A DNA stretch of 64,000 nt from an uncultured Collinsella sp. Lineage in GTDB: Bacteria > Actinomycetota > Coriobacteriia > Coriobacteriales > Coriobacteriaceae. The position numbers and the translations under genes are program-made. The first letter of the stretch is position 1, and the number at the start of each line of letters is the position of its first letter. The stretch lies in the NCBI GenBank assembly GCA_959020715.1, contig CAUESV010000005.1:92226-156225 (forward strand), given 5' to 3'. The notes below the pieces were generated by a model. It was given only the letters and a program-made list of their open reading frames with translations. It was not told the DNA's origin and ran no database searches. Below are positions 16,104 through 24,867 of the stretch, in pieces.

Positions 16104-17626
16104 TGGCGTTCGAGACGTTTGCCGTTCACGCGGCCTGCATCCGTGGCGTCGAGGCGATTCACGTCACGGTCGAGGTCTCGCTTGCCGGTGGCGTTCCGGG
16201 CATTCAGATGCTCGGTATTCCGAGTATGGAGGTGATGGAGTCACGCGGTCGTATTCGCTGTGCGATGCGCTCCGCCGGGTTCGAGATCCCGCGCTCGGGC
16301 ATTACGGTCAATCTGGCGCCCGGCGATATTCGCAAGACCGGTAGCGGCTTTGATCTGCCCATTGCCATTGCGGTATTGGCGGCCGATGGTCAGATTCCCC
16401 GCGACAACCTCGATCGTTGTCTTATCGCAGGTGAGCTTGGCTTGGACGGTACGGTGCTTCCTGTCAAGGGCGAGGTGGCGTTTCAGCTATTGGCGCGTGA
16501 TATGGGGCTGTCCTTTATCGCCGGCAGGTCCGATCAGCATGTGCCGCTTGCGGGCGTGGATTGCGGATTCATCGATCATTTGTCTCAGCTTGCTCATGGT
16601 ATGGGCGATGCTGCGCGGCATTACTTGGATTCTGATGGCGTCGAGGCGACCTTTGAGCCTGAGCTCGACTATGCCGACGTACTGGGGCAGGAAGTCGCTA
16701 AACGCGGCATGGCGCTTGCGGCGGCAGGAGAACTCGGCTTGCTCATGATTGGGTCCCCGGGATCGGGCAAGACGATGCTCGCGCGCCGTATGACCGGCAT
16801 CCTGCCCGAGCTTTCCGTTGAGGATCAGCAGGAGGCGCTGTGCATCCATTCGGTCTTGGGCGAGAACATCGATGGCTTATTGGCGGGGCACCGGCCCTTC
16901 CGCAGTCCCCACCACAGTATTTCGACCGCAGGCCTTATCGGCGGCGGGCGCCCGGTGCATCCGGGTGAGATCAGCCTGGCTCATGGCGGCGTGCTCTTTT
17001 TGGACGAGCTTGCCGAGTTTCCCACGGGTGTGCTGCAGACGCTGCGTCAGCCCATCGAACGCGGCTATGTGAGGATCGTACGCGTCGACGGGGCCTTTAC
17101 CTTCCCGTCGCGCTTTCAGCTGCTGGCCGCGAGCAATCCCTGCCCCTGCGGCTTTTTGGGCGATCGTGAGGTGCCATGCCGCTGCTCGGCATCGATGGTG
17201 GAGCGCTATCGGGCAAAGCTGCGCGGTCCTTTGGCCGACCGTATCGACATGATGATCGATGTGACCCGTCCCGACCCCCAAGTGATTATCGAGGGTGCGG
17301 AGGGTATGTCGTCGGCCGAGTTGCGTGACTACGTTGTGCGCGGTCGCGCCTTTCGCGCCTGGCGCGAGTCCCGTATGGACGATGCTGATGCCGAGGCCGA
17401 GGATGACGAGACACGGTCCATTGACGGCGTCGTTTCGACCTTTGAGCTCGATGACGCTGCCGAGAAATGCGTACTCGGCCTTTCCAAACGCACGCATCTC
17501 ACAGGGCGTGGCATCGTGCGCCTGGTTCGCATTGCACGCACGATCGCAGATGTCGCCGAGAGCGAGCAAGTGACGCAGGACCACGTGCTCGAGGCGGCGA
17601 TGTACCAGGGAAGGAGGGACCAATGA
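16103..17626 (+). CDS. comM: ComM/YifB-family AAA+ ATPase (Mg-chelatase-like)
   Basis: ComM is a hexameric helicase that promotes branch migration during integration of transformed DNA. The N-terminal Lon-like fold (GGVPGIQMLGIP, then GFDLPIAIAVLAADGQI) is followed by the Walker A motif GSPGSGKTML, the Walker B motif VLFLDELAEF and the Cys-rich NPCPCGFLGD segment, as in the family. Length 507 residues is normal. The ATG at 16103 overlaps the yraN stop, and comM overlaps dprA by 1-4 bases, so the three are translationally coupled. Confidence 0.94.
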   Translation: MAFETFAVHAACIRGVEAIHVTVEVSLAGGVPGIQMLGIPSMEVMESRGRIRCAMRSAGFEIPRSGITVNLAPGDIRKTGSGFDLPIAIAVLAADGQIPRDNLDRCLIAGELGLDGTVLPVKGEVAFQLLARDMGLSFIAGRSDQHVPLAGVDCGFIDHLSQLAHGMGDAARHYLDSDGVEATFEPELDYADVLGQEVAKRGMALAAAGELGLLMIGSPGSGKTMLARRMTGILPELSVEDQQEALCIHSVLGENIDGLLAGHRPFRSPHHSISTAGLIGGGRPVHPGEISLAHGGVLFLDELAEFPTGVLQTLRQPIERGYVRIVRVDGAFTFPSRFQLLAASNPCPCGFLGDREVPCRCSASMVERYRAKLRGPLADRIDMMIDVTRPDPQVIIEGAEGMSSAELRDYVVRGRAFRAWRESRMDDADAEAEDDETRSIDGVVSTFELDDAAEKCVLGLSKRTHLTGRGIVRLVRIARTIADVAESEQVTQDHVLEAAMYQGRRDQ

Positions 17627-18558
17627 TGGCCGAGGGGACCTTCGAGCTGCATCCAGGTGACGCGTTGTATCCCGAGACCGTTTTGGAGCTTTCTGATGTA
17701 CCCCAGACGCTCTATGTGCGCGGCAACCCAGAGGTGCTTTCGACGCCCGCGCTCTCCATCATCGGCGCGCGCAAGGCCTCGCCGTATGGTCTTGCCGTGG
17801 CAGAGCTTGCGGCAAAGGTGGCGGTCGAGGCGGGAGTGACGGTTGTTTCGGGCGGCGCGATCGGTTGTGACCAGGCCTCGGGTTGGGCTGCGGTCAACGC
17901 CGGCGGCAAACACGTCGTGGTGCTGGGGACGGGCGCCGACGTGGTCTACCCGCGTTCGAGCGCGGGGCTTATTACACGCACGCTCGATACGGGTGGCGCG
18001 GTCGTGTCGATCTCTCCGTGGGGCATGGGTCCGCGCAAGTTTGCCTTTCCGCGCCGCAATCGCGTGATCGCGGCCCTGTCGCAAGCCCTCTTTGTATCCG
18101 AGGCGGGTATGCCTTCCGGGACGTTTTCCACAGCCGAGGCTGCTATGGATTTGGGGCGCGAACTTCTTGCCGTGCCGGGGTCGATCCTATCGCCCGAGTC
18201 GCGTGGTACGAATTACCTCATTGCGAACGGTGCCTGCTGCATCATCGACGAGGAATCTATCGAGATGGCTATCTCACGCATCTACGGCACCCTGCGCTAC
18301 TCGCGCCCCGATGCTCCCGGCATTGCCGACCTGGATCCAACACAGCAGACTGTGATGCATGCGCTCATCGCCTCTCCGCTCAAAGTCGACGACATCGCGG
18401 CGCTCGTCTCGCTCGATGCTGTCGGCGTACTCAAACTCCTGGGTTCGCTTGAACTCGAGGGCCTTATCGAGCGCATGATGGATGGAAGGTATGCGCCCTC
18501 CAAGTTTGCCCTTCACGCCCAGACACCCTTCGGTCACAATGGAAAACGTGTCAATTAG
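17626..18558 (+). CDS. dprA: DNA-processing protein DprA
   Basis: DprA binds incoming single-stranded DNA and loads RecA during natural transformation. The Rossmann-like core has the hallmark strings SIIGARKAS, VVSGGAIGCDQASGWAAV, VLGTGADVVYPR, PRRNRVIAALSQ and PGSILSPESRGTNYLI. A C-terminal winged-helix segment is seen near residues 235-295. At 310 residues it lacks the N-terminal SAM domain found in longer forms. Two adjacent ATGs (17623, 17626) are possible; AAGGAGGG is seven bases before the second. Confidence 0.94.
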   Translation: MAEGTFELHPGDALYPETVLELSDVPQTLYVRGNPEVLSTPALSIIGARKASPYGLAVAELAAKVAVEAGVTVVSGGAIGCDQASGWAAVNAGGKHVVVLGTGADVVYPRSSAGLITRTLDTGGAVVSISPWGMGPRKFAFPRRNRVIAALSQALFVSEAGMPSGTFSTAEAAMDLGRELLAVPGSILSPESRGTNYLIANGACCIIDEESIEMAISRIYGTLRYSRPDAPGIADLDPTQQTVMHALIASPLKVDDIAALVSLDAVGVLKLLGSLELEGLIERMMDGRYAPSKFALHAQTPFGHNGKRVN

Positions 18559-18572
18559 AAAGGTGTTTGCAG

Positions 18573-19910
18573 ATGCTGTTTGATCAGGTGACGGTTATCG
18601 GTGGCGGTCTGGCGGGTTCGGAATGCGCGATCCAGCTGGCAGATCGCGGGTTTGCCGTAAAGCTGTGCGAGATGCGCCCCCAGGTGAGCTCCCCGGCCCA
18701 CCATACCGATCACCTGGCAGAGCTCGTCTGCTCCAATTCGTTTAAGTCGACCCGTCCGGATTCCGCGGCTGGTTTGCTGAAAGCTGAGCTTGAGCGCATG
18801 GGCTCGGTCCTGCTCGATTGCGCCCATCGCGCGGCTGTTCCCGCCGGTGGCGCCTTGGCTGTCGACCGCGTCAAGTTTTCCGAGCTTGTCGAGGCCGAAG
18901 TTGCCGCTCGTCCCAATATCGAGGTCGTGCACGGCGAGGTCACGCGGATTCCCGAGGGTCACGTGGTCATTGCCGCGGGCCCGCTGTGTTCACCGGCGCT
19001 GAGCGAAGAGGTCATGAAGCTCGTCGGTGGCGATGCCCTAGCATTCTTTGATGCGGCGGCGCCGATCGTCGATGCCTCCACGCTCGATATGGACGTGCTG
19101 TTCTCGCAGTCGCGCTACGAGGAGCAGGGGGGCGGCGACTATCTCAACGCTCCGCTCAATAAGGAGGAGTACGAGGCCTTTATCGAGGCGCTTACCACGG
19201 CCGACCGCGTGGTGCTCAAGGACTTTGAGGGCGGCGATTTGTTCCAGGCCTGCCAGCCTGCCGAGGAGGTTGCACGCACCGGTAAGGACGCCATCCGCTT
19301 TGGCGCCATGAAGCCCGTCGGCCTCACCGACCCGCGTACCGGACGTCGCCCCTGGGCGGCGATTCAGCTTCGTGCCGAGAACAAGGAGAAGACCGCCTAT
19401 AACCTGGTGGGTTTCCAGACCAACCTGACCTTTGGCGAGCAGAAGCGAGTCTTCCATATGGTGCCGGGCCTGGAGAACGCCGAGTTCTTCCGCTACGGCG
19501 TCATGCACCGCAATACCTTTGTCGACGCCCCGCACGTGCTCAATGGCACCTTTGCCGTGCCCGGTACCGGCGTGCGCCTGGCCGGTCAGATCACCGGCAC
19601 CGAGGGGTACATGGAAGCTGTGGCGACCGGTCTGCTTGCGGCGCTCAACACCTATGCCGAGGCTATCGGCGCCGCGGTCGTCGAGTTGCCGCGCGTGGGC
19701 GCCCTGGGCGCGCTCGTGGGCTATGCGACCGATCCGGCAACGGTGGGCTATCAGCCCATGCACGTCAACTTTGGCTTGGTGCCGCCGCTCGAGGACGGCA
19801 AGCGCCGCAGTAAGCGCGACCGCTACCAGGCCTATGCGGACCGTGCGCTCGAGGCTCTTGATGCCTATCTGGCAACTCGCCCCGATCTGTTTGGAGGCGA
19901 CCGTTCATAG
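18573..19910 (+). CDS. trmFO: Folate-dependent tRNA m5U54 methyltransferase
   Basis: TrmFO makes 5-methyluridine 54 in the tRNA T-loop using methylenetetrahydrofolate and FAD. The FAD-binding GGGLAGSE is at residues 10-17, followed by CEMRPQ and the HTDHLAELVCSNSFKS stretch typical of the family; 445 residues is normal. ATG 18573 is favoured over a TTG two codons earlier because AAAGG lies about nine bases before it. The gap to dprA is only 14 bp and no terminator is seen, so trmFO may share the competence transcript. Confidence 0.95.
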   Translation: MLFDQVTVIGGGLAGSECAIQLADRGFAVKLCEMRPQVSSPAHHTDHLAELVCSNSFKSTRPDSAAGLLKAELERMGSVLLDCAHRAAVPAGGALAVDRVKFSELVEAEVAARPNIEVVHGEVTRIPEGHVVIAAGPLCSPALSEEVMKLVGGDALAFFDAAAPIVDASTLDMDVLFSQSRYEEQGGGDYLNAPLNKEEYEAFIEALTTADRVVLKDFEGGDLFQACQPAEEVARTGKDAIRFGAMKPVGLTDPRTGRRPWAAIQLRAENKEKTAYNLVGFQTNLTFGEQKRVFHMVPGLENAEFFRYGVMHRNTFVDAPHVLNGTFAVPGTGVRLAGQITGTEGYMEAVATGLLAALNTYAEAIGAAVVELPRVGALGALVGYATDPATVGYQPMHVNFGLVPPLEDGKRRSKRDRYQAYADRALEALDAYLATRPDLFGGDRS

Positions 19911-20827
19911 CCTTTGACCTGTACGACACCGTCGACTCGTTTATCGCCTATATCGCACGTGTCGAGGGACTTTCTCCCAACACGGTGACGGCCTATGGCT
20001 CGAGGCTGGAGCGCTTTGCTGCCTGGTGCGAGCGCGAGGATATCGATGCTTTCGCTGCCGACGTGCGCACCATTCGTCGCTATCTTGCCGAGCTTTCGCG
20101 TGAGCAGGTTGCTCCCCGAACGCTTGCGGCGCATCTGTCGGCTATCCGATCGCTCTATCGATGGATGGCTGCCGAGGGGGTCGTGGAGGGCGATGCGGTC
20201 TCGGCAATTTCCTCGCCCAAGCTCCCGCGCGATCTACCCGGTGTGCTGACGAACCAACAGGTGGAGGCGCTCCTCAAAGCCCCCGATACCTCAACTCCCG
20301 CGGGACTGCGCGATGCGGCGATGCTCGAGCTGCTCTATGCCTCGGGTGCTCGTATCTCTGAGCTTGCAGCACTCAATGTGGAGTCCATCGCTTGGTCCGA
20401 ACGCACGCTGCGCCTGTGGGGCAAGGGGGGCAAGGAACGTATCGTCCCTCTGTATCGTCGTGCGCTCGAGGCGACGCGTCTCTATATTGAGGAGGGGAGG
20501 CCGGAGTTGCTCGCTCGGGCAAAGCGCCGTGACCCCGCTACCGGGCCGCATCCGCTGCTTATATCGGCGCGCGGCAATCGCATGAGCGCCGCCATGCTCA
20601 GGCGGCGGTTCCATACGCTGGCGACGCTCGCCGGCATTCCGGCCGACATCGCCCCGCATACGATGCGCCATACCTTTGCGACCGACTTGCTCGAGGGCGG
20701 TGCGGACCTGCGCTCGGTTCAAGAGCTGCTGGGTCATGCGAGCCTGTCCACGACGCAGATCTACACGCATCTCACACCCGATCGGCTTAAGCGGGCTGTG
20801 GCTCAAGCCCATCCCCGCGGCGAATAG
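19907..20827 (+). CDS. xerC: Site-specific tyrosine recombinase XerC (possible AUA start)
   Basis: XerC resolves chromosome dimers at dif. The catalytic residues, numbered from 19907, are Arg149 (GARISEL), Lys173 (KGGKER), His251 and Arg254 (HTMRH), His277 (LGHASLS) and Tyr286 (IYTH). The N-terminal domain requires the codons before GLSPNTV, but no ATG, GTG or TTG is in frame between the trmFO end and GTG 19985. An ATA at 19907, overlapping the trmFO TAG as ATAG, has GGAGG nine bases upstream. If GTG 19985 is used instead, 26 conserved N-terminal residues are lost. Linkage to trmFO is usual in Gram-positives. Confidence 0.85.
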   Translation: MAFDLYDTVDSFIAYIARVEGLSPNTVTAYGSRLERFAAWCEREDIDAFAADVRTIRRYLAELSREQVAPRTLAAHLSAIRSLYRWMAAEGVVEGDAVSAISSPKLPRDLPGVLTNQQVEALLKAPDTSTPAGLRDAAMLELLYASGARISELAALNVESIAWSERTLRLWGKGGKERIVPLYRRALEATRLYIEEGRPELLARAKRRDPATGPHPLLISARGNRMSAAMLRRRFHTLATLAGIPADIAPHTMRHTFATDLLEGGADLRSVQELLGHASLSTTQIYTHLTPDRLKRAVAQAHPRGE

Positions 20828-20876
20828 TGGCTGGGACGTCCCGCGCCGCACTCAGGTGTGTGGTTTTGATTGCGGG

Positions 20877-20905
20877 TTGGCAGGAAGATGCATTCCTGCT
20901 ATCAT
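20877..20905 (+). promoter_or_regulatory. rpsB-tsf promoter
   Basis: TTGGCA (20877-20882), a 17-bp spacer and TATCAT (20900-20905) preceded by TGC, an extended -10. Transcription from about 20912 gives a leader of about 135 nt. Confidence 0.75.
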
Positions 20906-20912
20906 TCATCGG

Positions 20913-20936
20913 GTTGCTTCACGGCAACAGGTTTTT
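20913..20936 (+). promoter_or_regulatory. Hairpin at the start of the rpsB leader
   Basis: GTTGC (20913-20917) pairs with GCAAC (20924-20928), followed by AGGTTTTT. It begins at the expected transcript start and looks like a weak attenuator. A second pairing, CCCGG with CCGGG, lies about 40 bases further on. Feedback by S2 on its own leader is known in other bacteria; here it is only a possibility. Confidence 0.35.
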
Positions 20937-21046
20937 ATCACGCACGCGCGGCTACTTCATACCGTGGTGCCCGGGCTTTGGTAGCACATGTCCGGGTTGG
21001 TTTTGGAGGATGACCCCGCGCGGAGGCAAACCACAGGAGGTTTAAC

Positions 21047-21775
21047 ATGGCTACCAAGATTAATATCCGCACCCTGCTCGAGGCCGGCTGCCACTTCGGC
21101 CACCAGACCCGTCGCTGGAACCCCAAGATGAAGCCGTTCATCTTCGGTGAGCGCAACGGCATCTACATCCTCGACCTCAAGCAGACCATCCTCGACGCCG
21201 ACCAGGCCTACACCTTCGTCAAGAACGTCGCCAAGGGTGGCAACGTGCTGTTCGTCGGCACCAAGAAGCAGGCTCAGGAGGCCGTCAAGAACGCTGCTGA
21301 GCGCGCCAACATGCCTTACATCAACCAGCGTTGGCTCGGCGGTATGCTGACCAACTTCGTCACCATCCGCTCCCGCATTAACCGCATGGAGGAGCTCGAG
21401 GCCATGGTCGAGGACGGCCGCATGGCAGTGCTTCCCAAGAAGGAGCAGGCTGTGCTCGGTAAGGAGCTCACCAAGCTCCAGACCAACCTCGGTGGCGCCC
21501 GCGACATGAAGGGTCTGCCCCAGGCTCTCTTCGTCATCGACACCAAGCGCGAGGAGAACGCCATCAAGGAGGCCCAGCGCCTGAACATCCCCGTCGTCGC
21601 TCTGATCGACACCAACTCCGATCCCGACGAGGTCGAGTACGGCATCCCCTGCAACGATGACGCTATCTCCGCTGTCACCCTTATGTGCGAGCTCATGGCT
21701 GACGCCTGCCTCGCTGGCTCCGGCAAGGAGCAGGTCTCCGAGGCCGAGATGGCCGCTGAGCCCAAGGCCGAGTAA
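21047..21775 (+). CDS. rpsB: 30S ribosomal protein uS2
   Basis: uS2 binds the 30S subunit and helps recruit bS1. The opening [30 protein letters not shown] sequence and [23 protein letters not shown] and [11 protein letters not shown] are diagnostic. 242 residues with an acidic tail is normal. ACAGGAGG precedes the ATG. tsf follows after 45 bp. Confidence 0.97.
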   Translation: MATKINIRTLLEAGCHFGHQTRRWNPKMKPFIFGERNGIYILDLKQTILDADQAYTFVKNVAKGGNVLFVGTKKQAQEAVKNAAERANMPYINQRWLGGMLTNFVTIRSRINRMEELEAMVEDGRMAVLPKKEQAVLGKELTKLQTNLGGARDMKGLPQALFVIDTKREENAIKEAQRLNIPVVALIDTNSDPDEVEYGIPCNDDAISAVTLMCELMADACLAGSGKEQVSEAEMAAEPKAE

Positions 21776-21820
21776 ATCAGTCTTAGTTAATTCTTTTTCA
21801 TCTCTTTGAAAGGAACCACA

Positions 21821-22690
21821 ATGGCCCAGATTACCGCCGCTATGGTCAAGCAGCTCCGCGAGATGACCGACTCCCCGATGATGGAGTGCAAGAAGGCTCT
21901 CGTCGAGGCTGACGGCGACATGGACGCCGCTGTCGACGTTCTGCGTAAGAACGGCCTTGCCAAGGCTGCCAAGAAGGCTGGCCGTGAGACCAACGAGGGC
22001 GCTGTCGCCGCGTTCGTCTCCGAGGATGGCAAGACCGGCGCTCTGCTCGAGCTCTCCTGCGAGACCGACTTCGTTGGCTCCAACGCCAAGTTCACCGGCT
22101 TTGCTTCCAAGGTCGCTGAGGTTGTCGCCACCACCGAGCCTGCTGACGTCGACGCTCTGCTCGAGAAGCCGATGGGTGAGGAGACCGTTTCCTCCGAGCT
22201 CACCGAGATGATTCACATCATGGGCGAGAACATGAAGATCTCCCGCTTTGCCGCCCGCAAGGCCGAGAACGGCGCGCTCGCTTCTTACATCCACATGGGT
22301 GGTAAGATCGGCGTCCTCGTCGAGTTCGCCTTCGAGAAGGCCGAGACCGCTCAGGCTGAGTCCTTCAAGACCTTCGCTCATGACGTTGCCCTTCAGGTTG
22401 CCGCCGTCGCACCGATCTGCGCTACCCGCGATCAGGTTCCGGCCGAGACCGTCGAGCACGAGAAGCAGATCTACATGGCCCAGGCTGCCGAGTCCGGCAA
22501 GCCCGAGGCTATCCAGGAGAAGATGGCTGTTGGCCGTCTGGAGAAGTTCTACAAGCAGTCCGTGCTCACCGAGCAGGAGTTCATCAAGGACAGCTCCCTC
22601 ACCATCAAGAAGTACGCTGAGCAGGTCTCCAAGGAGCTCGGCGACACCATTACCGTCGTTGCCTTTGACCGTCTGGTCCGTGGCGAGTAA
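21821..22690 (+). CDS. tsf: Elongation factor Ts
   Basis: EF-Ts recycles EF-Tu by exchanging GDP for GTP. The N-terminal UBA-like helices with LREMTDSPMMECKKAL, the CETDFVGSNAKF motif and the dimer-like core are clear; 289 residues is normal. ATG 21821 is preceded by GAAAGGAA. It is the second gene of the rpsB-tsf unit and ends at a strong terminator. Confidence 0.97.
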   Translation: MAQITAAMVKQLREMTDSPMMECKKALVEADGDMDAAVDVLRKNGLAKAAKKAGRETNEGAVAAFVSEDGKTGALLELSCETDFVGSNAKFTGFASKVAEVVATTEPADVDALLEKPMGEETVSSELTEMIHIMGENMKISRFAARKAENGALASYIHMGGKIGVLVEFAFEKAETAQAESFKTFAHDVALQVAAVAPICATRDQVPAETVEHEKQIYMAQAAESGKPEAIQEKMAVGRLEKFYKQSVLTEQEFIKDSSLTIKKYAEQVSKELGDTITVVAFDRLVRGE

Positions 22691-22713
22691 ATAAGCTCTT
22701 GTAGCTGGTAATG

Positions 22714-22749
22714 AGCAGGCTGTGGGTTTTACTCACAGCCTGCTTTTTC
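22714..22749 (+). terminator. Terminator after tsf
   Basis: AGCAGGCTGTGGG (22714-22726) pairs with CTCACAGCCTGCT (22732-22744) and is followed by TTTTTCA. Confidence 0.88.
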
Positions 22750-22772
22750 ATGGCTCTTATCAGAGCCTTTGA

Positions 22773-22778
22773 TATCAT
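22773..22778 (+). promoter_or_regulatory. Possible pyrH -10 box
   Basis: TATCAT, the same hexamer as in the rpsB promoter, lies 30 bp before the pyrH start; no good -35 box is seen. A small GGCTCT/AGAGCC hairpin is at 22752-22767. Confidence 0.4.
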
Positions 22779-22807
22779 ATTGAGAGTCTAATTAAAGGAG
22801 GATCGCT

Positions 22808-23530
22808 TTGTCCGACATCCGATATAAACGCGTGCTTCTTAAGCTTTCCGGCGAAGCACTGATGGGCGACGGCCAATATGGCATCGACCCCAAGGTTACC
22901 GACCATCTTGCCAAGCAGGTCAAGGAGCTGCTCGCCGTTGGCCATGAGGTCGGCGTCGTTGTCGGCGGCGGCAATATTTTCCGCGGCATGGCAGGCGCTG
23001 CCGGTGGCATGGAGCGTGCTCAGGCCGACTACATGGGCATGCTGGCAACCGTTATGAACGCGCTCGCCCTGCAGGATGCCTTCGAGCACAATGATGTTCC
23101 CTGCCGCGTGATGAGCGCTATCCAGATGAACGAGATCTGCGAGCCCTATATTCGCCGTCGCGCCATCAACCACCTTTCCAAGGGCAACGTCGTTATTTTT
23201 GCCGCCGGTTCGGGCAATCCGTACTTTACGACTGACACCGCCGCGGCTCTTCGTGCGTGCGAGATCGGCGCCGAGATTCTGATCAAGGCCACCAAGGTCG
23301 ACGGCATCTATGACAAGGATCCCGTCAAGTGCGCCGATGCCGTCCGCTTTGACAAGATCACCTACCATGAGGTGCTCGTCCGCGGTCTGCAGGTTATGGA
23401 TTCCACGGCTACGGCACTGTGCCAGGATAACCGTATGCCGATTTTGGTCCTCAACATCGATGGCGAGGACACTGTCAAGCGCGCGCTTTCGGGTGAGCCC
23501 GTCGGTACGCTCGTCTATCAGGAGGATTAA
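22808..23530 (+). CDS. pyrH: UMP kinase
   Basis: PyrH phosphorylates UMP to UDP. The amino-acid-kinase fold shows [14 protein letters not shown] at the start, [11 protein letters not shown], and [14 protein letters not shown] near the C-terminus. The start is a TTG at 22808 with AAAGGAGG five bases upstream; 240 residues is normal. It heads pyrH-frr-uppS-cdsA-dxr-rseP-ispG-proS, a conserved order in many bacteria. Confidence 0.96.
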   Translation: MSDIRYKRVLLKLSGEALMGDGQYGIDPKVTDHLAKQVKELLAVGHEVGVVVGGGNIFRGMAGAAGGMERAQADYMGMLATVMNALALQDAFEHNDVPCRVMSAIQMNEICEPYIRRRAINHLSKGNVVIFAAGSGNPYFTTDTAAALRACEIGAEILIKATKVDGIYDKDPVKCADAVRFDKITYHEVLVRGLQVMDSTATALCQDNRMPILVLNIDGEDTVKRALSGEPVGTLVYQED

Positions 23531-23532
23531 GC

Positions 23533-24069
23533 ATGGCAGAAAACATCACCGCCCATATGGACAAGTCGCTCGAGTCCCTCAAGCATAACTTCTCCAAGGT
23601 CCGTACCGGCCGCGCCAATGCCAACATTCTTTCCGACATCACCGTCGATTATTACGGTGTTCCCACGCCGGTCACGCAGGTTGCCGCCGTCAAGACCCCC
23701 GAGGCCCACATGCTTCTCATCGAGCCGTGGGACAAGGCACTCATCAACGCTATCGTCAAGGCCATCGGCGCTTCCGATCTGGGTATTACCCCCAACTCCG
23801 ATGGCACCGTCGTTCGTCTGCCGTTCCCGGCTCCCACCGAGGAGCGCCGTCGCGAGCTCGTCAAGGAGTGCCGCGAGTACGCCGAGCAGGCCAAGGTGTC
23901 TATCCGTAACATCCGTCGCGACTTCAACAACAAGCTCGAGCGCGATGAGGAGCTCACCGAGGACGATGTCCGTCGCGAGCAGGCCAAGGTCCAGAAGCAC
24001 ACCGATGAGTATGTCGCCAAGGTCGAGGAGCTTCTGAAGGAAAAAGAAGCCGAGGTCATGGAGATCTAA
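23533..24069 (+). CDS. frr: Ribosome recycling factor
   Basis: RRF splits post-termination ribosomes together with EF-G. The family strings LKHNFSKVRTGRANANIL, YYGVPTPVTQVA and the C-terminal RNIRRDFNNKLERDEELTEDDV-type helix are present. 178 residues is slightly shorter than the usual 185. It starts two bases after pyrH. Confidence 0.96.
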   Translation: MAENITAHMDKSLESLKHNFSKVRTGRANANILSDITVDYYGVPTPVTQVAAVKTPEAHMLLIEPWDKALINAIVKAIGASDLGITPNSDGTVVRLPFPAPTEERRRELVKECREYAEQAKVSIRNIRRDFNNKLERDEELTEDDVRREQAKVQKHTDEYVAKVEELLKEKEAEVMEI

Positions 24070-24070
24070 G

Positions 24071-24865
24071 GTGCAATACGACGAGCATAAACTGGTCGAG
24101 TACTTTGCCGACGCCCCTGCGGGCGTCGGTTTTTCCGACCTTGACCTCAATAACATTCCGCACCATATCTCGTGCATCATGGACGGCAACGGTCGTTGGG
24201 CCACGTCGCGCGGTCTTGCACGCACTGAGGGCCACAAGGCGGGTATCGTCTCCCTTCGCGAGATCATTACTGCCTGCGTGCGTCTGGGCGTCGACGTGCT
24301 TTCTGCCTATGCGTTTTCTACCGAAAACTGGAACCGCCCGCAGCATGAGGTCAACGTCTTGATGCACCTGTTTGCCAAGACGTTTATCGACGAGCTGCCG
24401 CTTCTGAAGCGCGAAAACGTGCGCGTCGTCTTTTTGGGCGACATTTCCGCGCTGCCCAAGAAGACCCGCGACGTTTTTGAACGCGGTCTTGCCGAGTGCG
24501 CCAATCACACCGGCATGACGCTGGCGCTTGCCGTCAACTACGGCGCGCGTGCCGAGATTACCCGCGCTGTCCGTCAGATCGCACTCGACGCTGCCGCCGG
24601 TAAGATCGATCCCGCTGCAATTGATGACGATATGGTGGCTTCCCACCTCTATACCGCCGGTCTTCCCGATCCTGAGCTTGTGATTCGCACCTCTGGTGAG
24701 CTGCGCCTTTCGAACTATCTGCTGTGGCAGGTGGCTTATTCCGAGTTCTACGTCACCGATACCTATTGGCCCGACTTTGATCGTTGGGGCCTTGTCGACG
24801 CCATTTTGGCCTATCAGGGCCGTGACCGTAGGTTTGGTGGTCTGAGCAAGACCGAGGAGGCTTAA
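24071..24865 (+). CDS. uppS: Isoprenyl (undecaprenyl) diphosphate synthase
   Basis: UppS condenses isopentenyl diphosphate onto farnesyl diphosphate to make the lipid carrier for cell-wall synthesis. The catalytic MDGNGRWATSRGL motif (Asp38), AFSTENW and the RTSGELRLSNYLLWQ region are diagnostic. GTG 24071 follows the frr stop by one base. The 264-residue length is normal, with about 30 residues before the first strand. Confidence 0.95.
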   Translation: MQYDEHKLVEYFADAPAGVGFSDLDLNNIPHHISCIMDGNGRWATSRGLARTEGHKAGIVSLREIITACVRLGVDVLSAYAFSTENWNRPQHEVNVLMHLFAKTFIDELPLLKRENVRVVFLGDISALPKKTRDVFERGLAECANHTGMTLALAVNYGARAEITRAVRQIALDAAAGKIDPAAIDDDMVASHLYTAGLPDPELVIRTSGELRLSNYLLWQVAYSEFYVTDTYWPDFDRWGLVDAILAYQGRDRRFGGLSKTEEA

Positions 24866-24867
24866 TC

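Noticed and set aside
19985..20827. xerC as a phage or integron integrase
   Set aside because: It is a housekeeping Xer recombinase by sequence and by linkage to trmFO; no phage genes or attachment-site repeats are nearby.
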